A stretch of DNA of 64,000 nucleotides, from positions 27,564,310 through 27,628,309 of the forward strand of contig JAZBQD010000015.1 in assembly GCA_036583965.1 (NCBI GenBank), given 5' to 3'. Both the position numbers and the translations under genes were made by a program. Numbering within the stretch: the stretch's first letter is position 1; every line of letters starts with the position of its first letter. The notes below the pieces were generated by a model, which saw nothing but the letters and a program-made list of their open reading frames with translations, was not told the DNA's origin and searched no databases. Shown here one piece after another: positions 36,816 to 50,329 of the stretch. The DNA comes from Prunella strophiata. Its lineage: Eukaryota > Chordata > Aves > Passeriformes > Prunellidae.

Positions 36816-38176
36816 TTTAATTTACTATAGAAAGATACACCATTAAGCTCCTGAAATATTGGATTTCTTGGGAATTAATTAGATGTGCATGTAGTAGGTC
36901 GGCAAAAATGACAAAATGGATTAAAAAGAATGGGTATGGGATTGGATAGGGAGACAAAAGGCCAAGAAAATCTGCAGCAATCCTGCATAAGCACAGAGCA
37001 AAGAGTCCTTTGATTCTTAACCATTGCAGTTTTTACATCATCCCTCAAATCACAGAGGCAGGGGAGCCTATGTTTGCATTTCAGCTATAGGACTGGAGTA
37101 GGGGGTAAAATTCACTCGTAGGTCATTTGTTTTAAACAGTCAAAACATAGTGCTTGAGCAAGTCATTTTTTGTTTGCCTGTTTTGTTTTGCAACTGTTTG
37201 CATCAGTTTTGTGTGAGTCATTCCCACGGGTACAACCAAGAGAATAGCAAGAAATCAACCAAGTAACTTTAAGTTAATTGTGGTTAAGAAAAAAAACTAC
37301 TTATGTGCTTGATATTTTCTTTTTCTCCTAAGATTGCCTTAAAAAGCTAAAATAATATTCTAGCTGAGAAAAAGAAATTAAAATACCCTCAGTGTTTTTC
37401 CTGTATCTTATTGAAAACACAGTCTTCTTGTGAAGTATCATGTTCTCAGGTATCAGATTATTCTTTTCCCTAGGTATTCTTAATGAATTTAAACCAGACA
37501 TTGATAGGCCAAAATATTAAAAAACCCACCCTTTCTTTTGGTTTGTTCCTATGGTATGTTTTATGGATCAGATTTTCTCTCAGGGCACATGAAATTTGTT
37601 GGTTTCTTTATATACTAAGCTTAAAGCACTTTTTTGGTTTTTTGCTATGCAATTGTAATTTACTACCTTTTTTTTTGTTTTTCCCCAAAATATGCCATAG
37701 GGCCATATTTATGAAATTATACCCAAATTACCTGTGTCTGACCTAACTTTCACTCTGAGATGTCATCATTTAATTAAAATCTGTGTTAAGGATTTAAATT
37801 GATACAGAAAAACCTTTAAAATTCTTCATGAAGTAAAGTATATTTTTAAGACTTTTTAAATTTATAAAATTGTGTCCTTCTAAATTTCTGACTTATTATC
37901 TGACTATAATTATTCTGTGAACCCAAGACTATCAAAATATTTATTCATTGCCATCTTGGTTTAATGAAAAATCTAATATAGTTTTAAGATGAAGTACATT
38001 TAAAAATTAGCAATTTTGTGTAAATTGTCATCAAAAAAAAAAGCATCTGGTAGCAATGCTTGGAATTAATCATCCGTGTAGCCTCCAGACTGTGATTCCG
38101 ATCATTTCCATAAGTTGTTATGGTCAAATTCAGTAGGTAAATTTGGAAATTGCTCAGTAATCATCTGTGAGAATCA
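36816..38176. other. AT-rich non-coding stretch
   Basis: No gene or transposable element is recognised. The frame at 37483-37746 (87 codons) is hydrophobic and low in complexity, without a recognised motif. Confidence 0.6.
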
Positions 38177-38290
38177 AATCATAGAATCACAGAATTGTTT
38201 AGATTGGAAAAGACCTTTAAGATCACTGAGTCCAAACATTAACCTACCACTGCCACAGCTACCACTAAAACATGTTCCATTTCCTGAAAT
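38177..38290 (-). mobile_element. CR1 LINE 3' end, minus strand
   Basis: The segment opens with AATCATAGAATCACAGAATT and continues TTGGAAAAGACCTTTAAGAT CACTGAGTCCAAACATTAAC, CACTGCCACAGC, CCACTAAAACATGTTCC. This is the reverse complement of a CR1 3' end, tail first. Similarity fades after about 38290. The 114-codon plus frame at 38115-38459 runs through it and is not a gene. Confidence 0.85.
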
Positions 38291-41200
38291 GCCTAGGCTT
38301 ATAAAGTTCACACCAGGACATGACCTAAGGGGAATGCAAATATCCAGTTGCAGATTTGGAGAAACATTGTTTCTTTTAATGACTGGGGGGAAAAGTTGGA
38401 GTCTGAAAATAGCTCTGAGTAAGCATTGCTGTTATTTGCTCCGGCCAATTTCATTGTGACTGCACTGGGCACTTAACTGCTGAGTTTGTTATAAAATTTC
38501 AGGAAGGATCTTCTAAAATCCATAAAACTTAAAAATTATCAGGCTTTTTTTTTTTGTTTTTTTTCTCCTGATATTTAGACTTATGGATATTTAAACCTTA
38601 CACATATTACTTGGTAAGACACACAAGTTTGTTTTCAGCCTGAAGGCACTTGCCTCATGATTGCAGTCCTTCCCAGTCCTTTCCTGTTGCACTAGGAAGT
38701 TAAGATTTGGACACATACTGAAATGCACAGTATCACACTGGGGCAAATTAAGTATGAGCCCCTATATTTTTGGCTAATTATTAACAAAAAATATTTAAAT
38801 ATTCCATATTTAAAAATATAAAAGCACTGGGTTTTCTTAGTTTTTAAAAATATTGACATTATTTGCATTTAACCTTGGGGAAATTCTAACCCCAAGTTTT
38901 AAAATGTATTCTACTGAATTCTTATCTATAAAATAAAGATCAACAGCTATTCTAGTACAATTCTTTTGTTCTTGTTGTTGTTGTTTTCTTGGCAAAAGAA
39001 GAGGGAAACAGCACACAGGTATAAGGATTAGTAGATTAATGTACTTTAATGACTGTGCATTCAGATGGAAAATGTTCTTTTTGGAACTAACTCGTTCCTG
39101 GTGGATCACTCAAAGTTCATGCAGCAATTAACATTAATTATTTCAAACATATGCTGAAAACTTTTCAACAGCAAAGTTAATTATTGAATGCAAAAGCAAT
39201 ACTCTGATGTAATAAATACAAGAAAACTCAAATCTAAGGGGAATGGTGCCAGCAACTAGAAGAAGGAACTGTGATCCATTCCTAGAATAAGTGCTAATGC
39301 AGCATCATTTTCAGACATCTTTGCCCAGCTCTAGCATCTCACAAAACTAATTTGGGATAATATGCCTGTGGAGAAAACACCTAACTTGCTATGCATGTCC
39401 CATTCTTCTCTGACTCCTGAGACTAATATCTGACACAAAAGACGTCAGAAAGATTTTCACAAATTCCTCCTTGGTATTCACATTAAGTTAGAAGAAACAG
39501 ATTTCAAGGAATAGGCTGTTCTTTAAAATGCAGATTAAGTGATTCATAATAATTTTTTTTCTAAAACTTCTGCTGCCTCTTTTGAAGCACTATATTGCTA
39601 AAAAAATTTTTGTTTCTTTCCTTCATAAAAGAAGATCCAAACTAATATTTGATTATAAATAAGTTATAGGTACCCTTTCAACCTCTGCTTTTAAAATTAT
39701 TAGATTTCAGTGATGCCACCATTCCTTTCTCTACTTTGATTATTTTTTTGGAATTATCAAACAAAAAAAAAAAAATTCTAAAAATAGAAAGGAAAATATC
39801 AAGCAGAAATTTCTCACAAAAGCCTCTAGCCTACATAACTCTATTTTCCTTAGACTTGTAAAGTTTAACCATGTAGGAGTAATTTGTTCTGTGTGATAGC
39901 CTCAATTTTTTGTCTTGTAATTGTTTCAGCTATTTTCCAATACTCATAATGATTTTGAAATTTGCCAATATTTTGGAGTTTGTTGTTATGCAAACAATTA
40001 AATGTTAATCTTTAAAATAGTTGATTCATTTCCAAGAAGGCTCAGAAAAGTTTTTATTTTTGGTTTTAATATGTTAGAAGAAATTTATAACTTTCAAGGA
40101 AGAGATGTAATTAATTTTGTAAAAGTATTTTATTTTTTAGCAAATGAGTGAAATGTAGACACTTTATTTTGCTCTTGTTTTCAATTTACTCTTACAAAGG
40201 AATTAACTAGTAGAACACTGATTTTCAAAGAAATTTGATATGCTCAGAAACTTTTTGGCCTGTGCTTTTTCTTCATGCACAAGAATTAATACCAAAAAAC
40301 CTGAAACAATGCTCACAAAATTCAATTATTTGGTGGCTTCAAAGATATTAAACTGTGAAGTTACTAATACAAAGATTTAATAATAGTGTGGATTTCACTC
40401 TTCTTAGCTTCAGCTTTTATGTTTAGAGTTTCTCCTATTCTTTTAATACTTATAAAGGTAAATGAAGATATTTGGGTTTAATTGGCTTGAAAGTGGAGAC
40501 ACTAATTGCATATTTATCCAGATATCAAGAGGTGCAAGATAAAAGTGGAAGTTGTGGCATCACATTCCAACAGAATCTGATGAAAAGGGTCCTGTAAAAA
40601 GGCATTAAAAAGAAAGGGGAAAGAGGAAGCAGAAACAAAATCAGCAATAAAGAAGAAATAAATTCTCCTTGTCTGTCTGTGTCCAAGCAAACAAATTTGC
40701 AGGGTCTGTCAGAGGGTCCTGTTATGAGCAGTGCAGCAGAACTCGTGTCATAGCATGTGTTGTTTGACAGCAAAAGTAAACAGACCTGGCGCTGACTTCA
40801 GGAGAGCCTGAAGTGCAGGAGCCCCTCTATGGAACATGGAGTGGAAGCAGACTTTCCCAAAAGATAAAAAAAAAAAGTTTGATATTCTTTTTTTTTTTCT
40901 TTTTCTACAATTTTAGATGTGATTAGGAAACAGGCCAGGAAGCATCCCAGACTGACATATTATCATCTAGGGCTAGTTTTGGTATTGTCATAATAACTTC
41001 CTTCTGGGTTGAATTTCATGGAACAGGCTTCTTTCCACGTTCCATTTAGGACATGCAAGTACCTTGTCAGGACACTCCTGAGAAATTTTACTACAGAAAC
41101 TGGGTTTGGCTGGCTTAACTCTCAGCAGGTTCCAAATACTTTGCTTAGTATACACCCAATGAAATAGTAGTTCTTAATTATCTAATTAGTTCATAGCAGG

Positions 41201-44200
41201 TTATTTAAGAGATGATGAATACAGCTTTAATTTTATTGCTTTTACATGATGTTTCTTAATATGATGTTGATTTAGTTTTCTGCTTTTAAATAAAAGTGTA
41301 ATTTGCATTGATACCATTCTATTATCTTATCAATGTAACATAATCTCCAAATCTCTACATCAGAAACCTTTAGATTGGCATATTATTAGATTTCCTTATA
41401 GTTGGGTATTTTACTGAATTCCTTTTAACATTGTCTTGACACAGTAATATCTCATAGCATAGTTGCATCGAAATAATTTCCCATCAGTTTGATATGACAT
41501 TGTCTCCCTGGACTTGTACTGACACTTAAAACAAACGGAGAATTACTGTTGCTATTTTGCAGAGAAAAAAAATGCTGCACTCAAAAAACAATTTTGTTTT
41601 AACAATACAATGATCCACTTTAATAATTGCTTTCAATTTCAGATGTCTTTCTTTTTTATCTCTTTTTTTCCCTTTTTCTTTCCCTTGCTACTATAAAACT
41701 AAAAGAAAAGCAGAATTTCATCTCTGCTAATCTGAAACGGCTTCACATATTGAAATGTATTTAATTTTCAGTAAAAGAAAAATAAATAAAAATGCACAGT
41801 TAGTTACAACTGAGACATAAAACTATCAGAAAAGACTATATGAGGAACTGTATCAAACCTTTGCAGTTCCATTTTCATGTTTTAACATGATGACCACAGT
41901 CTGTTACTTTCAGTATTACAAGTTAAAACCAAGATCACGAAACAGGGACTAAAGGGAAGATAATTGGCATAATAAGATTATTGGAATAGTAAGATTATTT
42001 CCATATGTTGGTGTTTGTTGTTGAGATTCTTTTTATTAGTAACTCTGAGATAAACATTGGCAACTAATAAAATATGCCAATGGCTTGGAGTTTGAAAATA
42101 CTGTCTAAACATATAAGGCTCAGACTATCAGCAAGAACTAGGTGACATTAAAAAATGGGAAATAAAATGACATTTAATAGTGAAAAATAAAAACTATGTC
42201 TCTGTAAAGGTCAACAAGGATGTGTTATAAACCTTAAGCTCATCATTGAACATAAAATCTGCCTATGTGATGTGATCATGAAAAAAAAACCCCAGGGCAG
42301 TATCAGGACATCTATTTCAAATACAAAACAACATGAATACCATTATACAGGATACAGGAATAAAGGACTATATTTTCGTTGCTAATATTCAGAGAGACTA
42401 ACTCAAACTTGGAAGACCATCAGGAAAGCATTACCAGGAATATTTCCAGGAGGGAGATGAAATGTCTGTCATACAACGAGAGGAAAACAATGGAGCCCTT
42501 TTAAGTGCTAGCAGAGAATATGGTTTTCTCCTCAAGATTCAAAGAGAATGAAATTATCTGTTTTCAGGGAGAAGAAACATTTCAGTTAGAGGACAGTGAT
42601 AACACAAGAGCAAAGATGTGTTTGTTTATAAACATGGTTAGGCTGCTCCAAGAAACTGTCTACCTAACTAAACTTCTGTTCTTACAAACAAAAAGAGAGA
42701 GCTTTCTTTCTGTGAAGAAGGTTTAAGACCAGATGATAATGTGGATAAATGGGTTTATATACCAAAACACATCACAGATGTGTGGCTTTACTGTGTGACT
42801 TTTCCAGCTTGTGAGACAGTGCAGCCAGGAGGAAGGTCATGTGGGTCAGTGCAGTGGTGTCAGTTCTGCAGTGTATGATCCAGAGCTGTGGGGACTTGTG
42901 TTTGCTGGAGGTTAGAGACACAAGTCCTGGATCCTGAGGAGTGTCACTGGGTTCCTCAACAATGTCTTTTTTGTGGCTACCTCCACTTTTCTTAAGTGGT
43001 TTTAGATGTACATTTGAGTACAGAATATCTTGCCATGGATTCTTGCCTTGCCAAACTGCATTGTTTTATTATGATTTGTTGCAGCCATTGCCAGTGCTCC
43101 CAGTTTTCCTGTTCAGGTAATTTCTGGACATGTTGATGTCCAACAGACTGAGTGTGTTCTTTGTCTATATAATTCCTCAAGTGCACCAAAACTACTCTGT
43201 ACTTTGCAACAGGTTTGTACCATATTTCATTTACTTCTGTTACAGCAAAAAGTCAAGGCTTGTCAGATCATGCCAAAAGCTATCCTAACTTCAATTACTC
43301 AGGCTAACTGCTACAGCAGCAGGGCCAGGAAACACAGCTGGGATTAGCCTTGAGATTAAAATTATTATTATATGATTTCTCTCAGAGATCTTCTGCTCAC
43401 CACAGGTGACTGGGCAAAGGTCTCTTAACAGTACTAAGAACCTCTTCTCCCAAGTCCTTAACGTGGACCTGCTTTTCACAGATCTTTGCCAGTTTTAGTG
43501 TCAGTACCCATGGACTGTCCCATAAACCAGAATAAAGCTCTGGGTTTTCTAGTGCTGGTCAGGTGCCATCAAAAGAGAATAAAAATAGGAAATTGTGAAA
43601 AAGCAATTGAAAACTGTGAAGAGTATTTAATGGATAATCGATGACAGCAGTTGTTCTCTTTGTTTATGAGCACTGCCAGTTTAGTTGAGGTCAATGCTTG
43701 TGTGATTGCCTTGTGTTGCTTATGCATTTATAAGTAAAAAATTCACAAGTATCTCCCTTTGACAGCAGCTGACATATGTGCTTTAATGCAAACTGATGTG
43801 AAGTGCCTCAACAATACCAGGTGACTGAGTCATGGTCCATATTTTATGCCTGTCTGCTTCTGTTCATCAGGAACATGAGGCTGTATTTTAAGAGGTAGTT
43901 CAGGAGCACTTTTTCAACAATAGAAATTTAAACTTAAATAGGCAGGTTAAGGAGAGGTTAAGGTTAGCTGATGAAACATAGACTTATCTTTTTCACAAGT
44001 AATATACACATTGGAATGCATCTACAACTTACAAAGACTATTTTAAGCAGTCAAGCCAAGAAGGGGAAAGGGGCATATTTAAATGCAAACCTGAACAATT
44101 CAGAGCTTTAAAACATTACTCAAGTCTCCTTAAACCATGCTGCTGTAACTGATTGAAGTAGCCTCAGAACTTTGAATTAAGTGAGCTGACACTTCAGGAT

Positions 44201-45547
44201 AACATTGATTTAACACATATTGGCCCAGGTGAACTAATGTTGAACATAAAAGGATGACAGCATATATTATATATAACTGACAGAAAGCTGTCAGAAAGCA
44301 GTTTTTACAAAAAGTAAGTCTAAGATGTTTCTCTAATTTTGGCATGCATTACAATCACTTTACTGCAAAGTTTTAGTTACAGTATCTGCAACTTATCATT
44401 CCAAGGACCATGTCATTACAAAATAGATAGTTCAAAGAACATGAATGGAAAATATAGGGCTGGTCAGCACTGGATATTATTTTGTAGCTTAAGATCATTA
44501 CATTTGTGAAAATTTTTGACAGGTGAAGGTGTCATTATTATAATCAATATAATCAAATTATTTATAGGCTATATAATTATGATTTCCTTATTTATGATTC
44601 CCAACAAAAATGATAGTAGAAGCTCCAAGCAGGAAGGCTTTTCAGAATTATTAACTTTGTCTATCCTTGAGATCAGAGCATTTTGGAAAAGGGAGTGTCT
44701 GGCAATGGCAAAAATGTTATAAGAATGTGGAGTAAATTGTCAAAAGGAAAAGAAATATATTAAATTTTCAGTCTTGAAATAAACACATTTTCTTTTTTAT
44801 GACAAATAACCATTGAAATGGAGGAACATGCTGTATGCCATGCTAAAAGATTTATTGAGACCAAGTTAAAGAACTTTTTATCAAAATACATCTCAATTTT
44901 TTTACATAGGGTTATATTTCCACCAATTTTGCCAATTATTAAGTAGAGTATTAAAGTACAAATCTTCCAGAACAGCCAACAGCAAAAAGCAAGTTTGACT
45001 CTCCTGACTGCATGCTTTGTTCAGCCTTTACATCTTGGTGTTCCAGTTTACCCACTTTCAATAACAATCCACATCAAAATTAAACCTCACATTTCTTGTT
45101 CTTATTTATATTTCTGCTTTGTTCTTCAAATGAGAAGTCGGGTGGTCATAATTCTCCCTGTGACCTTTACATCTCTGAATAGAATAGGTCAGCTTCAGCT
45201 CAACCACAAAGAAATTCTTTGTGATGGAGGATGAAAAGACTTACAAATTTGACAGCAAGCATAGCCTAAAGAAATGTATTTTTGGTACTTCAGTATAAGT
45301 ACATATACTTTTAGATTCTCCTCTAATTCTATGGAAGAATGCTTTTGAAATCATTTTGCAGAGATGAAGAGCAGGTCTGAAACAGGAAATCATATTTTAT
45401 AGAGCCCTGTCATGCACAGAGGGATGTTTGGATCCCCCTGACTCATATTACTGTAAGAATGTGTCAGCTTGTTGTCAATGCAGCTTCAAGTCAAACCTTT
45501 ACAGTTCAGGGAGGGTCTACAAACCCAATACCTTTTAAATATGGCTC

Positions 45548-45569
45548 TATGTGCATATCTATGCACATA
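45548..45569. repeat. Perfect 22-bp palindrome (10-bp arms, 2-bp centre)
   Basis: TATGTGCATA, then TC, then TATGCACATA. The arms are exact reverse complements. The ATGCAC/GTGCAT words resemble no site that I can assign. Confidence 0.9.
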
Positions 45570-47627
45570 TACCAAGGACTGAACACAGTATAGAACTGTG
45601 AAAAATGTTGGTTCCACTTCTCTGATCAAATATTTATGAAAGGGATGTTATGCAACTATTTATTGTCTGGCACACTGTTTGCATATACCTTAATACTCTG
45701 TAGGTCTTCTGCTAGTGGAAGCAGCATATCTACATATTCAAATATTTGCTCTTAATAAATCTACTATGTATGGAGACTTTGGTGCTTTACAGAGGGGCTT
45801 ATTTTTTACAAATTGTCTAAAATAGAGAGTGGATTACTGAATGAGCTTGCAGTCAGTGCTTTTTGACCTGAATTATGCTTACAAATTAACCAACAGGAAG
45901 GTGAGCAGGAAGGCTAAGGGCATTAATTGATTACAGTGTCACAGTGAGCAGGTTAGCTCACACTGAAGTGGGTTTAGTATGTTGTTTTAAATGGGAAAGG
46001 AGATAGAAACAAACAAGCAAAGATCAAAGCCAGTCTGCTGTAAGATGTTCTCATGATGCTAAGTTTTTTTAAAATGGGATTGCCTTAAGCAAAATTTTAA
46101 TTGTTTTACCCACATCTAGTCTTCCTACTGAGAAAAAAATTCTTCCATTTGTGGTTCAAGATGAGGTTACTCTTGGCCTTTCACACAGCAAAGACCAGAT
46201 GATCTCACAAGTAACAAAGTAGTAAAAAAATAACCAGACACACACATGATCTTACAGCTAATCCTTACCATCTATTGAAATCAGACTATGTATAAATAAA
46301 ACTTCTTGATTTTATAAAGGCTTTTTTATTTGGGTTTATTTATTAGCTTTTCCCATATTGTAATTGCATTATAAACACACTAGTCAATAACACATTTTGA
46401 AGTGAAAAGGGGAAAACCTATGAAATTTTAACTAATTTTTTTTCTGCTCATGTTTTAGTGACCATGGAGTTTAAAGGATGGAGACAGAGCAAAAGGGAAA
46501 CAATAAATTGCTGAAGTCAACAGGAGACAGAAATTACATGAAGTTCCACCTCTAGTTCACACCATTCTGTTAGCAAGTGTCATTTGTTGCAGGTGTAGCG
46601 CATAGAAGATGAGGTACAATAACCACCAAACCAAAAAATAACTGGTGAATAGCCAGTTATCCAGAGACTGGATTCCTCTTCTACATACTCTTTTTAAACC
46701 TGATGTTGACCTCAGTCGTCCTGCATTAATGGAATAAGCCGAGTGTCAGAGATCTGGCCAAACTCATTCTTTACTATCATTCTTTGCATACAACCATGCT
46801 ATAATTTGATTTATGCAAATGGATAATTATACACTAATATTATCCATGTATTATAATGGCATAAGAATTATATAGTTAATAATTAAGAGATTGCTATATA
46901 TTTAATAAAGGCCACATTTTCAACTATTAATTAAATGTGAAATGTTGATTTGTAGATTAAAGGGTGTAGAATCCCTTGTCAAAGCCCAGTAGCTGTCACA
47001 TACTCTAATTCTCATTCATTTTGAACATCAAATGCTCTTATTCTCTAATGGCCAGAAAGACATCCTGTCTACATCGGTTATTCTTATTACCATTTTTTCT
47101 GAATTTAACATTTGAAATTAGAAGCACAGTTCTTCAACACTTCTTCTTAGTTTTCTAGCTAATTGAGCTACAATGTTGAACTTCCTTCATAGGCACATAA
47201 AGACAACCTCCTATAAATTAGGATCTTGGTAATAGCAATGGGTATCATACTATAAGATAATGAACGTGCTAATACACAGCTTTCCAAAACACATAACATC
47301 TTTTACATCATGCAGTTTCTGGTAAAGGATTCCTTACACTGGTTTATTCTACAAAACACAAAGGTTTTTTTGAACAAATATACTGACAAAGTCGATTTAA
47401 CTGAACTGTTTTGCTGACTGCTTTTACCATGTCCACTTCTACCCACATGAAGTCACAAATGAAAGTAGTTCAAGTAAAACTCATGTAAACCAAGAAAACA
47501 TATCATCTTCAGTATATAATTTATGCAAGAATTAACAACTTTTCACATCAGCTGCAAACCTTTGTGATTTCTGCAATACAGACTTCAGTTGCCAAAGCAT
47601 CAGCACCTGGTGCTACTTGAAACCCAA

Positions 47628-47657
47628 GTTGTACCAGAGACTGTTGTACCAGAGACT
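47628..47657. repeat. 15-bp perfect tandem duplication, two copies
   Basis: GTTGTACCAGAGACT occurs twice in succession without mismatch. This is probably a recent slippage duplication. Confidence 0.95.
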
Positions 47658-49750
47658 CTGCACAGGATCAGCAAACACAATCTATAATCCAGAAATGACC
47701 TTTGCCTACTTAGTACAGCACAGCACCTAGAGGCCAGGCATGATGTCTGTGGAACATAATGAATTGTATTAGGTGCCTTTATTTAGGCAAATTAATTGAC
47801 ACTTCTATCACTGAAGACAGAAAACCAAGATGCACTATTTAAACTTGAAAGCTGCCATATAATAATGAATAGTACACTAGAATTTTTGTTCTCAGCAACA
47901 CTGTTGATTTTATTATTTTTGTGTCCCCATGCAAACAGCATTTGACTATGACTCTTCAATTCTAACTTTAATAAGTAATTCGGTTTTATTTTTTAAACAT
48001 GCTGGGTTTAGAGTATTATGTGAATTCCATGTCATTCCATTCTGTTGTATCCTGTTTGCCTTTTATTAGGAAGTTCAGAAATCATTCTGCAGCATCTGAA
48101 TAGATGGAGTAAAACTTCAGTAGCAACATTAAACATTCTGGAAATGTATGGAGGAATTACTATTGTGTCAGAAAAACAACCCAAATTTATTTCAGTCGTA
48201 GGTTTAAGATGACTCTCGTCGTTTTCAGACCATTCGTCTCCTGAACCCGTTTTGTCACAAAAGAAAGCCAACACAGATATGCATCTAAGTCATTATTGAA
48301 TTGAAATATCTCAGTTGTGAAAATGTCTGCTGTTACAAGCAGAAGCTATTGAAAAGACAGGTAAATGTAATGTGTTTATAGCTTACACTACACTCCCTAA
48401 ACTTTGGTGAGCAATCAAAGTAAAGCAGACAGTCGTCATCTAGGTAGCACCAACTTACCTGTTAGGAAGACGAGTAAACATTTTGTCACCTTTAGGACTA
48501 GTAAGAAAATTATGGTAAGTCATCAGCCTGACACATGAACACTGACCTATGGTAAACTGCTCAATAATCAAAATTCAGAAAGTAGCTGAAACTTTAATGC
48601 AATGGGATTTTATGGACATTAAGAAGGCAGTTATAAATATACACAATTTTGATCCCTTATTAAGACTGAAAGCCAGAAAAATCTAATTGAGAATATGTTC
48701 TATCTACAAGATCAAGACATTTAGATAAAAGACAAACTAGAAAATAATGTTGCTCAATGCCAGTCAAAACACCAAGTCACCAAAAGCACTTTAAACAGTA
48801 TTAGGATCGGTGTAAACAGAGTAATATTTTCACTGCAATTTCTTTGTGGAATATTTATGGCATGATGATCCTACACAAAATAAAAAATGCAAGTGACAAG
48901 GAAAAATCTTTTTTTTTGCATTTAAAATATGCTAAGAAAACAATTACTGACTGGTTTTGGCAAACAAGGGCATTTTATCCAGATTTATACTTCTGTTGGC
49001 AGTATGAAAATACACTAAATCATGTTTCTATATGTAGGACATGAGTAGATTTTCTTAAAATTTTGAGTGTTGCTTTTTCAAAGTAAATAAAACTATGACA
49101 AAGCATGAAAAAGGAAGTAAAAAGGTGAGGACAGGAAAAAATAGTTGATCTTGTTTAATCTAATAATGTAGTATAAATTCAGCCCTCCTGTGAATATTCT
49201 AATTATTTTATAGAATATTAATAGGAATCACTGGAGAAGATTTGTAGGTATGGGGACAAAACTTTTCTATGAAGTTTCAGCAGGATTAAAGTGCTACTTA
49301 AAAATATGAACAGACCAAAAGAATAAGAAAAAAAAAAAATTATTCCTCTAAATATGAATGTTCTCTGATTCCTTGTGTCTTTGCAGAAAGTATTTAAAAA
49401 TAAGTAGGGGGCTGACCTGCAGCACAATCTGTAGGACAGCTTACTGTGATCCAAAGCAGAAAGCTACTTTTCAAAACAGAACAGCAATGAACTAAATTTT
49501 TTTAAAGAAATTCCAGAAATTTCCAAGATTTGTAGTTTTTCATCGGAACAGCAAATGCTTCCCAGAGAAAATGTTTCAGTACGAAACAGAACATGCTTAA
49601 GAAGGGCAAATGTAGGAAGACAAGACAACTGTAGAATTTTGGACTTCATCTCAATATCTCACAGAACATCTTTAATTTTTGTATTTATGTGAGTGGGTCA
49701 AATATTCTTCTAGGAAAAAATTTTTTCTGCCATTTAGTAAGCCAGGGTCC

Positions 49751-50297
49751 TGTGACATTCATGTGCTTGCCTTATTTATATTAGTATAGCATCCCATGAA
49801 CTCTCTCCCCTCAACCAATTCCCAAGGGCATTGCCTTGGAAAGACTTACCATAGAGTTCCTTCCTCCTGTGGGAAAAGACAAGACTCCCCCATGGACCTC
49901 TGTCTCACTGATGCCTATATTTCACAACTTCCTCTGGTTTCTCCTTTCCCTGTTTCCTCACTGGTTGGGTACCCCTGGCGGCTGCCCCCTCTCCCCTGGA
50001 CACCAATCCCCTCTGCCCTGCCCTTAGCTCTGCCCCCCATCCCTTCCCTTTCTTAATCTGTCTGCAGCACCTGGTTGCTCTCCTTCGCCTGGGTTTCTTT
50101 CAGCCACCAGGTGTAATAAACCTCGCTGGAATAAAATCCTGCAAAGAGCCTTCTGCCCCTCTCACTGAGCCAGCTGTGGGGAGTGTTGTGTGTGGATCTC
50201 ACTGCATTGCCTGAATGTTAACCCAACCTGCCTTTCTACAGAAGAGGTTTGTTGGGAACAGATAATAGGCAGCAGCACCCACCATCCAACTCCCACA
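49751..50297 (+). mobile_element. LTR of a class II (ERVK-like) endogenous retrovirus
   Basis: The segment from TGTGACATTC to CTCCCACA has TGTG...CACA inverted ends and is less AT-rich than its surroundings. Two overlapping polyadenylation signals (AATAAA at 50115-50120 and 50130-50135) fall where the R region should be. The decisive evidence is the primer binding site eight bases downstream. The left boundary is provisional because no partner LTR or target duplication is present to fix it, and the right boundary could shift by a few bases. Frames at 49796-50056 and 49836-50027 are Pro/Leu/Ser-rich openings caused by composition and are not genes. Confidence 0.7.
50115..50135 (+). promoter_or_regulatory. 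Paired polyadenylation signals of the LTR
   Basis: Two AATAAA hexamers, at 50115-50120 and 50130-50135, lie about 160-180 bp before the LTR end, which fits the R region of a retroviral LTR. A host function is not implied. Confidence 0.55.
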
Positions 50298-50305
50298 TTT
50301 TTATT

Positions 50306-50323
50306 TGGCACCCAACGTGGGTG
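50306..50323 (+). other. Retroviral primer binding site, lysine tRNA type
   Basis: TGGCACCCAACGTGGG follows the LTR end. It is complementary to the 3' end of tRNA-Lys1,2 except that the usual TGGCGCCC reads TGGCACCC, a change expected from CpG decay. This primer type is typical of betaretrovirus-like class II elements. The sequence after it (TGCTCTTATAAATATCCAC onward) is AT-rich and has no leader or gag, so the element is cut just past the primer site. Confidence 0.8.
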
Positions 50324-50329
50324 CTCTTA

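Larger units (their letters stand above)
38291..49750. other. Long AT-rich non-coding stretch
   Basis: About 11.5 kb with no recognised gene. Simple features: (TTG)n at about 38972-38987, a 22-bp palindrome at 45548-45569, a 15-bp tandem pair at 47628-47657. The minus-strand frame at 42992-43189 (65 codons) lies in a locally less AT-rich stretch (about 42780-43500). It is rich in His and Gln, but I could not tie it to a family. Around 46800-46960 the DNA is extremely AT-rich with several TAAT words. Confidence 0.55.

Noticed and set aside
42992..43189. 65-codon minus-strand frame, His/Gln-rich, in a less AT-rich patch
   Set aside because: I considered a retroviral pol relic (RNase H end), but no motif lined up in any frame.
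43945..43968. GGTTAAGG words as interstitial telomeric repeat
   Set aside because: Only two or three loosely related words, and no TTAGGG array.
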